Source of the DNA: Undibacterium sp.
GTDB taxonomy: Bacteria > Pseudomonadota > Gammaproteobacteria > Burkholderiales > Burkholderiaceae
Assembly: GCA_014376575.1 (NCBI GenBank)
Contig: JACMRF010000047.1
Location: 1-21,931, forward strand
Length of the DNA: 21,931 nt
Direction of reading: 5' to 3'
Positions 1-7,967 of this stretch are shown here, piece after piece (position 1 is the stretch's first letter; each line of letters opens with the position of its first letter). Under the pieces are notes generated by a model. It saw nothing but the letters and a program-made list of their open reading frames with translations. It did not search any database and was not told where the DNA came from. Made by a program: the position numbers and the translations under genes.

Positions 1-1
1 C

Positions 2-1984
2 ACCATCCTTAAATTGGCCTTGCTGGAAACGACGGACATTCATCAAAACATTCTCAGTTATGACTATTACGGTTTAAAGGCCGATACCAGTCTGGGTCTG
101 GAACGCACAGCGTCTCTGATCAGTGCAGCGCGGACGGAAAATCCTAACAACGTTTTATTAGATGATGGCGATGTTATCCAGGGTACTTTACTCGGCGATT
201 ATCAGGCTGTAGCGGCTCCGGTAAGTTGTAGCGCCACTCTGGCCGTTCACAAGGTCATGAATGCCCTTAAGTATGATGGTGCAGGGTTGGGTAATCATGA
301 ATTTAACTATGGCTTGAATTTTCTGAGCCAAATTACGAATACGGACTTTGGCATTCCAGATATACAAAAAGGCGTGAACTGCGGTGCCCCCAATTTTCCT
401 ATTGTGCTCTCCAATATGGTTGGCATCTCCAGCCAAAAGCCTATCTTTAATCCGTATGCGATTATCGCCAAACAATTTGCCGCAACCAAACCCGATGGCA
501 CGGCGATCAGCGTCAAACTCAATGTCGGCATTATGGGTTTTGTGCCGCCACAAGTGATGGATTGGGATCAAAAAAGCCTGGCTGGAAAAGTCATGGTCAA
601 CGGCGTACAGGAATCGTCGAACAAATATGTTCCCGAATTACGCAGCAAGGGCGCCGACCTGATTGTTGCGCTTTCGCATGGCGGGCTCGATGCATCACCG
701 TATAGCCCGAAAATGGAAAACGGTAGCCTACACTTGAGCACGACAGGCATTGATGCCTTACTGTTAGGCCATTCGCATCTGATTTTCCCGAAGGCGAAAG
801 AGGTCGGTGGGCCAGCCGTTGATGCCTCGCTAGCCGCATTGCCAGCGGCACAGGTTGACACCGTCAATGGTTTCGTCAATGGTGTGCCAACGGTCATGGC
901 GCAAAGTTGGGGACGCCGCCTTGGCATTATCAAGCTGGTGTTGAAGTACCAGTCTGGAAAATGGGTTGTACAAAAAGATCAAACCAATGTCGAAGCACGC
1001 GGTTTCAAATATACCGATGGTACGACAATTGTTGCGGCCGATCCGAGTATCGCGCCACTGGTCGATACCGAACATAAGGCGACCTTGAGTTACGCCACCC
1101 AGCCTCTGGGTACAACTACCAATTTTGAAATGTCTGCTTACTTTGCATTGGTCGGCGACGTCAGTGCGATTCAAATTGTCAATCAGGCGCAAATCGACTA
1201 TGTGAAAAATTTCATTGCCAATTCTACCGACACGACATTAGTCAGTTACAAGGCCATTCCCGTCATCTCATGCAGCGCCCCGTTTAAGGCAGGACGCAAC
1301 GGCCCAACCGATTTCACTGACGTTGCACCGACTGCCACACCGGCAGCACCAGTCGGATTGCAGGTGCGTAATCCTGGCGATTTGTACCTGTATGGTAATA
1401 ACAATTTGCAGGCCGTGAAGATTAAAGGATCGGATTTAAAGAAGTGGTTGGAAACTTCGGCTAAACAATTTAATAAAATTGATCCGTCCATCACCGTAGA
1501 ACAAGATCTGGTTCCTTCGTATTCAACGATCTATAACTATGATGTTTTTTATGCGGAAAATAATGCGTTGAAGTATCAGATTGATGTCACGCAGGCCGCG
1601 GGTAGCCGTATCATTAACCTGACTTATGCAGGTAGCCAGATTGCCGATGCTGATGACTTTATCGTTGCCACCAATGATTATCGGGCAGGTGGTGGCGGCA
1701 ACTTTCCTGGGATCGATGGCAGCAAAACCATCATCAAATCGCCGGATGCTAGCCAAGCTATCGTGAGTGCCTATTTGAAAAAACAAGGAAAAATTACTGC
1801 CGCCGCCAATGGCTCTGGCCAAAGCTGGAGTTTCGTCAAGGTGGCAACGCAAGGGCCGGTTATTTTGCGTTCTGCCCCAGGGAAGTTAGGCGTTGCACAG
1901 ACTTTAGGTTTAAGCCGCGTACAGACAGAAGGAACGCTCGATGCGAGCGGTTTTGCTAAGTATTCAATTAATTTGAATCAGTAA
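2..1984 (+). CDS. cpdB: Periplasmic 2',3'-cyclic-nucleotide 2'-phosphodiesterase/3'-nucleotidase, 5' end missing
   Basis: The reading frame is open from base 2 and continues to the left of the window, so the signal peptide and true start are missing. An internal TTG at 14 is not the start, because the conserved strand TILKLALLETTDIH begins before it. Metallophosphoesterase motifs follow in order: TDIHQN (D-x-H), DDGDVIQG, GNHEFNYG, ALSHGG and LLGHSH. They are followed by the C-terminal nucleotide-binding 5'-nucleotidase domain (YLYGNN, YQIDVT, ATNDYRAGGGG). This order and spacing match E. coli CpdB closely. The family works in the periplasm, hydrolysing 2',3'-cyclic nucleotides and then 3'-nucleotides to release nucleoside and phosphate. 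It sits beside a TonB receptor and a glycerophosphodiesterase, which fits phosphate scavenging. A strong terminator follows it, so it is probably the last gene of its transcript. Confidence 0.93.
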   Translation, partial: TILKLALLETTDIHQNILSYDYYGLKADTSLGLERTASLISAARTENPNNVLLDDGDVIQGTLLGDYQAVAAPVSCSATLAVHKVMNALKYDGAGLGNHEFNYGLNFLSQITNTDFGIPDIQKGVNCGAPNFPIVLSNMVGISSQKPIFNPYAIIAKQFAATKPDGTAISVKLNVGIMGFVPPQVMDWDQKSLAGKVMVNGVQESSNKYVPELRSKGADLIVALSHGGLDASPYSPKMENGSLHLSTTGIDALLLGHSHLIFPKAKEVGGPAVDASLAALPAAQVDTVNGFVNGVPTVMAQSWGRRLGIIKLVLKYQSGKWVVQKDQTNVEARGFKYTDGTTIVAADPSIAPLVDTEHKATLSYATQPLGTTTNFEMSAYFALVGDVSAIQIVNQAQIDYVKNFIANSTDTTLVSYKAIPVISCSAPFKAGRNGPTDFTDVAPTATPAAPVGLQVRNPGDLYLYGNNNLQAVKIKGSDLKKWLETSAKQFNKIDPSITVEQDLVPSYSTIYNYDVFYAENNALKYQIDVTQAAGSRIINLTYAGSQIADADDFIVATNDYRAGGGGNFPGIDGSKTIIKSPDASQAIVSAYLKKQGKITAAANGSGQSWSFVKVATQGPVILRSAPGKLGVAQTLGLSRVQTEGTLDASGFAKYSINLNQ

Positions 1985-2025
1985 CAATGTGATGCGGTCG
2001 TTTGGCAGCATCAACGATGAGTACT

Positions 2026-2055
2026 GCTACTCCTGAAATCGGGAGTAGCTTTTTT
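2026..2055 (+). terminator. Rho-independent terminator after cpdB
   Basis: Perfect 8-bp stem GCTACTCC / GGAGTAGC (2026-2033 with 2042-2049), 8-nt loop, followed directly by six T residues (2050-2055). It lies 41 bases after the cpdB stop and just before the Sel1 gene. Confidence 0.88.
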
Positions 2056-2068
2056 ATATGGTAAGAAC

Positions 2069-2821
2069 ATGAAGATGCGTAGCCTCAGATGGCCGGTGAT
2101 GATGGTCATGTTGGTCGTGATGACTTTGGTATTGATACGGTTTGCCGGCACAGATAGCGCCCCTGCCGCAGCCCAAATTGAAAGCGTTGGCGTACGCGCT
2201 TTGCTGACGCGAGATGAATCCTCCATGGCGACACTGAGCCGATGGGCCCAGCAAGGATTTCCGATAGCACAACGTGAATTGGGCCTGGCTCTTTCAGCTT
2301 CTCAGGTTCGCTACCCAGAGGCACTTAGCTGGCTTGACAAGGCGGCTAATGCCGGGGATGTAGCGGCGCAGTTTGAACTGGCGGAAGCCAATTACAAAGC
2401 GCGATTAGGGCTGCAACAAAACTTTGCACAAGCGTGGAAATGGTATGCATCGGCAGCCACACAAAATAATTCCAAGGCGAGCTTCATGCTCGCCAGAATG
2501 ACCAAATATGGCGAAGGACACCCGCGTGATCTTGCACTCTCGGTTCACTGGCTAAAGCAAGCCAGCATTGGCGGTAATGCGCAGGCCATGTTTTTATTGG
2601 CTAACGCTTACACGGCCGGCGAAGGCGTGGAGCGAGATCAGCTCAAGGCACGAGAATGGCTGGAGCGTTCCGCTGAGGGGGATTATCCAGTAGCGATCCA
2701 TGAGATGGCCTTGCTCCTCGACGGCAATCCGCAGTCTTCAGATCATGACCCATTATTGGCGGGTCACTTAAGGAAAGAAGCGAGGGACGAAAGAACTTTA
2801 CGCTGGAATAAATATCAATAG
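2069..2821 (+). CDS. Sel1-like (TPR-type) repeat protein with N-terminal membrane anchor
   Basis: A 250-residue protein. Residues about 5-26 (LRWPVMMVMLVVMTLVLI) form one hydrophobic segment after two basic residues. This could be a signal anchor or an uncleaved signal peptide, so the rest is probably periplasmic. From about residue 60 onward there are degenerate 36-residue Sel1 repeats, each with the A-x-x-x-L-(A)-x-x-Y / W-x-x-x-A pattern (for example AQFELAEANY, AQAWKWYASAA, AMFLLANAYTAGEGV, AREWLERSAEGD). Sel1 proteins usually act as protein-protein scaffolds, and no substrate can be inferred. The start is the ATG at 2069, with only a weak upstream purine stretch. A second in-frame ATG lies at 2075. 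It begins right after the cpdB terminator, so it probably has its own promoter or depends on read-through. No terminator with a T-run follows. Confidence 0.85.
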   Translation: MKMRSLRWPVMMVMLVVMTLVLIRFAGTDSAPAAAQIESVGVRALLTRDESSMATLSRWAQQGFPIAQRELGLALSASQVRYPEALSWLDKAANAGDVAAQFELAEANYKARLGLQQNFAQAWKWYASAATQNNSKASFMLARMTKYGEGHPRDLALSVHWLKQASIGGNAQAMFLLANAYTAGEGVERDQLKAREWLERSAEGDYPVAIHEMALLLDGNPQSSDHDPLLAGHLRKEARDERTLRWNKYQ

Positions 2822-2899
2822 GAAGCCGGCGATAAAAGTTATCGAGACTGTGAATATTTACTGCAGGTCACGGCAACGTTTACTTTCCTTGCGCTTGCA

Positions 2900-3010
2900 T
2901 CAGGACGCTTCCAGCAATAAAAAATCATACGTTAGCGCATGCGCCGCGTTACCCGCCGCGACCGCGATGATTACCGTGACCATCAAGCGCTTGATTATTT
3001 TTTTGAACAT
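2900..3010 (-). CDS. Putative secreted micropeptide (36 residues)
   Basis: This minus-strand frame runs from ATG at 3010 to TGA at 2900. The product has a textbook Sec signal peptide: start MFKKIIKRLM, a hydrophobic core VTVIIAVAAG, then an AHA-like cleavage site. Only about 11 residues (LTYDFLLLEAS) follow. A strong Shine-Dalgarno-like AGGGGAG lies 4 bases upstream of the ATG. A sigma70-like promoter (3074-3102) and a Pho-like box (3130-3147) lie further upstream on the same strand. I do not recognise the product. It could be a real small secreted peptide, or the surviving N-terminus of a lost exported protein, since no coding sequence continues past the stop. It is divergent from the TonB receptor. 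Confidence 0.45.
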   Translation of the reverse strand: MFKKIIKRLMVTVIIAVAAGNAAHALTYDFLLLEAS

Positions 3011-3073
3011 TTTTCTCCCCTGTTATTAAGTCGATTGTGTCGAACTTCGTCAGATGAATATACGACGAGTACC

Positions 3074-3102
3074 TTGATATGGAATCGTCCATTTTGTGGC
3101 AA
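3074..3102 (-). promoter_or_regulatory. Possible sigma70 promoter for the 36-residue minus-strand ORF
   Basis: On the minus strand TTGCCA (3102-3097) is followed after 17 bases by TATCAA (3079-3074). The first hexamer matches 5 of 6 consensus bases and the second 4 of 6. It lies about 65 bases upstream of the ORF start. Confidence 0.35.
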
Positions 3103-3113
3103 TAGCAGCACGG

Positions 3114-3147
3114 AAACTACACTTGGGATGTGACGCGACAGTGACAA
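3114..3147 (-). promoter_or_regulatory. Possible divergent Pho-box with weak -10
   Basis: On the minus strand TTGTCAC-TGTC-GCGTCAC (3147-3130) carries two GTCA cores 11 bases apart, the spacing of PhoB-binding repeats. Ten bases later comes TAGTTT (3119-3114), a poor -10. The first repeat is good, the second is degenerate and the spacer is not AT-rich, so this is much weaker than the plus-strand site at 3187. Confidence 0.3.
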
Positions 3148-3186
3148 AATTTATTGGCGTGGGGTGCAACTCAGTTCGCTTTGGGA

Positions 3187-3220
3187 TTGTCATTTTGTCG
3201 TCATAAATAATAATTAAAAT
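3187..3220 (+). promoter_or_regulatory. Pho-box and -10 element upstream of the TonB receptor
   Basis: TTGTCAT-TTTG-TCGTCAT-AAAT (3187-3208) fits the PhoB pattern of two 7-base CTGTCAT-like repeats separated by four bases, with GTCAT repeated exactly 11 bases apart. The hexamer TAAAAT (3215-3220; 5 of 6 to TATAAT) starts ten bases after the second repeat, the usual position when PhoB replaces a -35. The receptor ATG is at 3281. This suggests that the receptor and the following phosphodiesterase are induced by phosphate starvation. Confidence 0.65.
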
Positions 3221-3280
3221 TCGACAGCCTTGACCTTGATCACTTACCCCCATTTACCGATAGTTCTTCACGAGAACCCC

Positions 3281-5677
3281 ATGAAACCAGTTAGTTTTAA
3301 GAAAAAAATATTGAGCTACTCAGCGCCGGCATTGGCGATAGCATCGACCGCTTGTTTATTCGTTTTCGCGCAGCCTGTCGCTGCGCAGTCAATAGCCGCG
3401 AGTTCTGATGTAAATAAGAAAGAAATGATAGATAGTGCCATTGCAACTGTCGAAATTTCTTCTCAGACGACGCGCTCTGCGGTGTCAGTACGCGGTAGCG
3501 AAATGCAGAAAATTCTGCCTGGTATTAATCCGGTGAAGTCATTGCAGACCTTACCTGGCGTCACGTTTGCAACGGCTGACCCATGGGGAAACAACGAACA
3601 AAATCTGTCCTTGTTTGTGCATGGATTCAATGGGCAGCAACTCGGTTACACGATGGATGGCGTCCCGCTTGGCGACCAACAATATGGTAATTACAATGGC
3701 TTGTCACCACAACGCGCGGTCATCAGTGAGAATGTTAAAAATGTGATTTTATCCTCCGGTGCCGGTAATCTCTCTACGCCATCGACGAGCAATCTAGGCG
3801 GCACGATTGAGGTTTTTAGCAGCGATCCTTTAGCCAAACAAAAAACCACCATAGAGCAGACCGTGGGTAGTTACAGTACGTCGCGTACTTACGCGCGTTT
3901 TGATACCGGTACTTTTGGCGAGGGCAATGCAGCCTATGTTTCTATCATGCGTCAGGACGCACGGGCCTGGGATTTTGAAGGGAAACAAGGCGGCAAACAA
4001 CTCAATGCAAAATTTGTCAGCACCACACCATCCGGCAAACTTACCTTGTATTTTAACTATAACGATAAGATAGAACCGAACGAAGACAGTACGGTTCATG
4101 TGACTGGTGAGAAGAGCTCACCCTACACACGCCCGTTCTTGTATCCTGATTTTCCTGCTGCCTTGACCTACTTGTCGCCAACAGGTGCTACGCCGGCTGC
4201 TGACGGTTCGAACTATCACAATTATTATAGCGACGCGCAGCGTAAGGATATTCTGACATATGCTAAATATGATCTGAACCTGAACGAATCTACTGTCTGG
4301 TCGAACCAGGTTTATTTCCATAAGGATGATGGTGTTGGCGTGGTTGCCGGCCCGATAGGCGCTGCGGGATTGCCTGGTTTGTTCGGTGTTTATTTTCCCA
4401 ATCAAGATTTGAAAAAAGTGTTTGGCAATTCAGGATATGCAACCCGCACAACAGAATATGATATTCATCGCTCGGGCCTGATCTCCAACTTGCGCTCTGA
4501 GTTTGGCAACCATCAGCTTGAATTTGGCGGCTGGTGGGAGCACAACGACTCTTCAGCGTATCGTCGCTGGTATCCGCTGGATGTAAATAATCCAAGTTCT
4601 CCTTATGATCGTCCGAGTCATCCTTTAATTACTCAATACGGCAGCGAAATTCGTAATAACGTGATCCAATTTCACTTGCAAGATGAGTGGCGCGTGCGTC
4701 CGGGCATGGTCTTACAAGCGGGCTTTAAATCGAGCTTGCAATATGCAAAGGGAGACTTTCCCGTGCAACCTCGTGTGGGGGCAATCTCTGGCGGTTCTCT
4801 AGCTTTGCCGGTCGGTGAGATTGATACTAAAAAGTGGTTTTTGCCACAGCTTGGTCTACTCTGGGACCTGAGCATGCGTGATCAGTTGTTCGTCAATGTC
4901 CAACAGAATATGCGTCAATTCGTGACTTACGGTGGTGGCGGTGCCTCACCATGGAGTTTGGCAAGCCAGGCTGCGTTTGATTTATTCAAGAATACAGCAC
5001 GACCAGAAACGTCCCTAACTTATGAGGCTGGTCTGCGCGGTAAGCGCAATCTCGATCTGGGGCCGCTCGATAAATTTGATGGCCAGGTCACGATGTATCA
5101 CGTCGATTTCAGCAATCGTTTATTGCAAATCAGCCCGACACCGGTGATCTCATCAATCATCGGCGGCAATCCTATTCTTGCCAACGTCGGAAGTGTCACG
5201 ACTGATGGTATTGATCTGGCGGGCACCGTGCATTTTGGTCGAGATGTCAGTTTCTACGATGCCTTGTCCTACAATCGTTCGGTTTATTCTGACGATTACA
5301 GTAACGGAAAAGCGCTGGTGCCGACCTCTGGTAAAAAAATACCTGGCAGCCCGGAGTGGATGAATAAGTTTGTCGCATCGGCGACATTCGGTGAAATAGA
5401 GACGCAATTGATCGGGGATTATGTCGGCAAGCGCTATGCCACTTACACCAACGATCTAGCCGTCAAGAGTTATTTCATGTTGAATCTTGGCGTCAATGTG
5501 AAGATTCCGATGGCGCAAAACAATTTCATCAAAAACGCCAGAGTGCGCCTCAATATCACGAACCTCAATCAGATTAAAGGCGATTCCGTGGTGGTGGTGG
5601 GCGCCGCGAGTGGCACCTACAATACGTTTCCGATTGCGCCGCGTCAGTATTTTGTGACATGTGGCGCCGACTTTTAA
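3281..5677 (+). CDS. TonB-dependent outer-membrane receptor, probably for organophosphate
   Basis: A 798-residue protein from the ATG at 3281. The frame is open from a TTG at 3230, but only the 3281 start gives a proper signal peptide: MKPVSFKKK, a hydrophobic stretch, and cleavage near PVAA|QS at about residue 35. A TonB-box-like ATVEIS lies at about 55-60. A plug domain follows (about 65-175, with LPGVTF, MDGVPLGDQQYG, VILSSGAGNLSTPSTSNLGG), then a beta-barrel to the C-terminus. The last residues RQYFVTCGADF end in the aromatic residue typical of barrel proteins. The family imports bulky or scarce substrates across the outer membrane using TonB energy. The substrate is not readable from sequence. 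The Pho-box upstream and the phosphodiesterase gene 3 bases downstream suggest a glycerophosphodiester or another phosphorylated compound. Confidence 0.9.
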   Translation: MKPVSFKKKILSYSAPALAIASTACLFVFAQPVAAQSIAASSDVNKKEMIDSAIATVEISSQTTRSAVSVRGSEMQKILPGINPVKSLQTLPGVTFATADPWGNNEQNLSLFVHGFNGQQLGYTMDGVPLGDQQYGNYNGLSPQRAVISENVKNVILSSGAGNLSTPSTSNLGGTIEVFSSDPLAKQKTTIEQTVGSYSTSRTYARFDTGTFGEGNAAYVSIMRQDARAWDFEGKQGGKQLNAKFVSTTPSGKLTLYFNYNDKIEPNEDSTVHVTGEKSSPYTRPFLYPDFPAALTYLSPTGATPAADGSNYHNYYSDAQRKDILTYAKYDLNLNESTVWSNQVYFHKDDGVGVVAGPIGAAGLPGLFGVYFPNQDLKKVFGNSGYATRTTEYDIHRSGLISNLRSEFGNHQLEFGGWWEHNDSSAYRRWYPLDVNNPSSPYDRPSHPLITQYGSEIRNNVIQFHLQDEWRVRPGMVLQAGFKSSLQYAKGDFPVQPRVGAISGGSLALPVGEIDTKKWFLPQLGLLWDLSMRDQLFVNVQQNMRQFVTYGGGGASPWSLASQAAFDLFKNTARPETSLTYEAGLRGKRNLDLGPLDKFDGQVTMYHVDFSNRLLQISPTPVISSIIGGNPILANVGSVTTDGIDLAGTVHFGRDVSFYDALSYNRSVYSDDYSNGKALVPTSGKKIPGSPEWMNKFVASATFGEIETQLIGDYVGKRYATYTNDLAVKSYFMLNLGVNVKIPMAQNNFIKNARVRLNITNLNQIKGDSVVVVGAASGTYNTFPIAPRQYFVTCGADF

Positions 5678-5680
5678 AGA

Positions 5681-6805
5681 ATGATAAAGATGAAATTTAA
5701 TCGTCGTTCTTTTTTGAAAACAGCCGCAATGAGCGGCTCCATTTTGTCTCTTGACTCCATGGGTTTTGCATCTCAGGCGCTAGCTTCTCCATCGCGTAAA
5801 GTGGAGTTGTTCGCACATCGTGGCGCCTCTGCATTGCGGCCTGAACATACACTGGCGGCGTATGCCAAAGCGATCGCTGATGGTGCTGATTACATTGAGC
5901 CAGATCTGGTCAGCACCAAGGATGGTGTTTTAGTCGCACGCCATGAAGCGATACTCGACGAAACTACCGATGTTTCTCAGCGTCCTGAGTTTGCTGTTAA
6001 GCGTACAACCAAGACCATAGACGGACAGACGCACACGGGATGGTTTTGCGATGATTTCACGTTAAGTGAATTAAAGTCTCTGCGTGCTATCGAGCGTTTG
6101 CCAAAAGTGCGTCCGCAAAATACATTCTATGACGGTATGTTTCAGATTTTAACCTGGGACGAAATCATCGATTTCACCGCAGCGCAATCAGCAACGCTTG
6201 GCCGCCTGATTGGGCTCATTCCTGAGTTGAAGCATTCCACCTATTTTTCTAAGGTCGGCCTGCCAGTTGAGGATAATTTTTTGAAAAGCCTGACTGCGCA
6301 CGACTATACCAAGCGCTGTCCGATAGAGATACAGTCCTTTGAAGTGGCGAACCTCAAATACATTCGCAGTGTGATCGGTAAGAAAGACAATATCCGGTTA
6401 ATGCAATTGGTTGCGGAAGGTGATATTCGTCCCGCCGATGTGGTTGCCGCAGGGGGCGACTTGAGTTTTGGAAAAATGTCGTCGAAGGCCGGATTGCGCG
6501 ATATTGCACGTTATGCCGATGTGGTTGCGCCGCCCTCACGCGCTTTGATTCCTTTGCTGACAGACGGTAAGCTAGGTAAGCCAACTGCGCTCATCAACGA
6601 TGCCCATGACGCCGGTTTGCTGATACATACCTGGACTTTCCGTCCGGAAAATCGGTTTCTGGCGGCTGATTTCAGAGATGGAAATGGCGAGAATGCCCGC
6701 AATGAAATGGGCTCTATCGCTGAGATCCGACATTATATCGACGCTGGTATTGATGGCTTTTTCTCTGACGATTCTGCCATTGGGCGTAAAGCGATCAACG
6801 CTTGA
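5681..6805 (+). CDS. glpQ: Tat-exported glycerophosphodiester phosphodiesterase (GlpQ type)
   Basis: A 374-residue protein. The N-terminus carries NRRSFLK, an exact twin-arginine motif, followed by a hydrophobic stretch and an ALA-type cleavage site near residue 35, so it should be exported folded by Tat. The GDPD barrel shows FAHRGASALRPEHTLAAY (first catalytic His-Arg), YIEPDLV (metal-binding E-x-D) and ARHE (second catalytic His). HTWTFRPEN and DGFFSDD come later, as in periplasmic GlpQ enzymes. The family hydrolyses glycerophosphodiesters to glycerol-3-phosphate plus an alcohol. It begins 3 bases after the receptor stop, so the two are co-transcribed. ATG 5681 is used here. ATG 5690 is an equally possible start and leaves the Tat signal intact. 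Confidence 0.88.
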   Translation: MIKMKFNRRSFLKTAAMSGSILSLDSMGFASQALASPSRKVELFAHRGASALRPEHTLAAYAKAIADGADYIEPDLVSTKDGVLVARHEAILDETTDVSQRPEFAVKRTTKTIDGQTHTGWFCDDFTLSELKSLRAIERLPKVRPQNTFYDGMFQILTWDEIIDFTAAQSATLGRLIGLIPELKHSTYFSKVGLPVEDNFLKSLTAHDYTKRCPIEIQSFEVANLKYIRSVIGKKDNIRLMQLVAEGDIRPADVVAAGGDLSFGKMSSKAGLRDIARYADVVAPPSRALIPLLTDGKLGKPTALINDAHDAGLLIHTWTFRPENRFLAADFRDGNGENARNEMGSIAEIRHYIDAGIDGFFSDDSAIGRKAINA

Positions 6806-6807
6806 TT

Positions 6808-6835
6808 TTCATGCCTGGCTTGAAAGGTGCATGAA
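6808..6835 (+). terminator. Inverted repeat after glpQ, possible weak terminator
   Basis: TTCATGC (6808-6814) pairs with GCATGAA (6829-6835) across a 14-base loop that can form further pairs. It starts just after the stop codon, but no T-run follows, so factor-independent termination is uncertain. Confidence 0.35.
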
Positions 6836-6844
6836 TGCTGCGTG

Positions 6845-6873
6845 TTGGGCGCGCCGTATTGGTTGAATATAAT
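6845..6873 (+). promoter_or_regulatory. Sigma70-like promoter upstream of egtD
   Basis: TTGGGC (6845-6850), 17-base spacer, then a perfect TATAAT (6868-6873), about 90 bases before the egtD ATG. A second candidate, TTGCTA (6892-6897) with 16 bases to TAAAAT (6914-6919), lies closer to the gene. Confidence 0.5.
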
Positions 6874-6961
6874 TGCCGTGGTTCTACAAGTTTGCTAGCC
6901 ATGGGCGTTGTTGTAAAATTTGAAGCATACTGTCACGTCCGTTGATTAAAAAAGTGATTTT

Positions 6962-7954
6962 ATGCCGACCTTGCCACCCATCATTCAAGACGCTTTTCAG
7001 CCATTATCAAGGCATCTGAAGCAAAGCAAAGTACAACAAGAACTGGAAGCCGGGTTGTTGGCTGAGGCAGCGCATGTGTCGCCGAAATATTTCTATGATG
7101 CCATGGGTTCGGTCTTGTTTGAAGCGATTTGCGAACTGCCAGAATATTATCCAACACGTACCGAAGCCGATATTTTTAACCGCCATCTATCTGAGATGGC
7201 GCATGTGATCGGTACCGGTGCGACATTGATTGATTTAGGAGCGGGAAACTGCGCTAAAGCTGCACGCTTATTTCCGCAATTACATCCGCAGCAATACGTG
7301 CCGATTGATATTTCTGTTGATCATTTGTACGAGTCAGTGAACCGCTTGCAACAACGGTTTCCGCACATAGAAATGACTGCTTTAGGGCTAGATTTTTTCT
7401 CGCCATGGCATTTGCCCGATGAAGTACGCAGCGATAAGCGTTTGTTCTTCTACCCGGGTTCATCGATAGGAAATTTCGATCAGGAACACGCACTAGGATT
7501 TTTACGCCAACTGCGTGCCGGTTGCGATGTGAGTGGCGACACACCTGATGGTGGTATTTTGATCGGGGTTGATCTGATTAAAGACAGCGCGATACTTGAT
7601 GCCGCCTATGATGATGCGCTGGGAGTGACCAGCGCATTTAATCTCAATTTAATGCGACACGTCAATCGTGTTTTAGGCAGCGATTTTGATGTAAGGCAGT
7701 GGCGGCATCGTGCTTTTTTTAATGCGGATATGGCGCGCATAGAAATGTATCTGGAAGCGCGTATCGATGTGACGATACATTGGCCAGACAGCAAACGTCG
7801 ATTTGCCAAAGGCGAGCGTATACACACTGAATATAGTTATAAATATACGGTCGCTTCTTTTTTGCAATTACTGGAACAGGCCGGGTTTGGCCGGGCGCGT
7901 TACTGGACTGATCCATCGGCTGGGTTCGCCGTGATGTACGCGCAGGCTATTTAA
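6962..7954 (+). CDS. egtD: L-histidine N-alpha-methyltransferase (ergothioneine biosynthesis)
   Basis: 330 residues, the usual length for EgtD. It shows the family opening YFYDAMGSVLFEAICELPEY, the SAM-binding motif LIDLGAGNCAKAARLF, and FFYPGSSIGNF plus GVDLIKD in the central part. Near the C-terminus TEYSYKY (E290 and S292) corresponds to the Glu and Ser that hold the histidine substrate in characterised EgtD. The enzyme trimethylates histidine to hercynine using SAM. The ATG at 6962 has a poor ribosome site, but the protein aligns from its first residues. egtB starts 13 bases after the stop, so the order egtD-egtB-DUF427 forms one operon. Confidence 0.93.
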   Translation: MPTLPPIIQDAFQPLSRHLKQSKVQQELEAGLLAEAAHVSPKYFYDAMGSVLFEAICELPEYYPTRTEADIFNRHLSEMAHVIGTGATLIDLGAGNCAKAARLFPQLHPQQYVPIDISVDHLYESVNRLQQRFPHIEMTALGLDFFSPWHLPDEVRSDKRLFFYPGSSIGNFDQEHALGFLRQLRAGCDVSGDTPDGGILIGVDLIKDSAILDAAYDDALGVTSAFNLNLMRHVNRVLGSDFDVRQWRHRAFFNADMARIEMYLEARIDVTIHWPDSKRRFAKGERIHTEYSYKYTVASFLQLLEQAGFGRARYWTDPSAGFAVMYAQAI

Positions 7955-7967
7955 CATGGGGGGATCG

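Noticed and set aside
2830..2844. CGATAA-AAG-TTATCG inverted repeat after the Sel1 gene as a terminator
   Set aside because: Only six AT-rich pairs with a three-base loop and no T-run.
2939..3133. Plus-strand ORF of 64 codons upstream of the TonB receptor
   Set aside because: No ribosome site, unusual composition, and it is antisense to the better-supported secreted micropeptide frame and its promoter.
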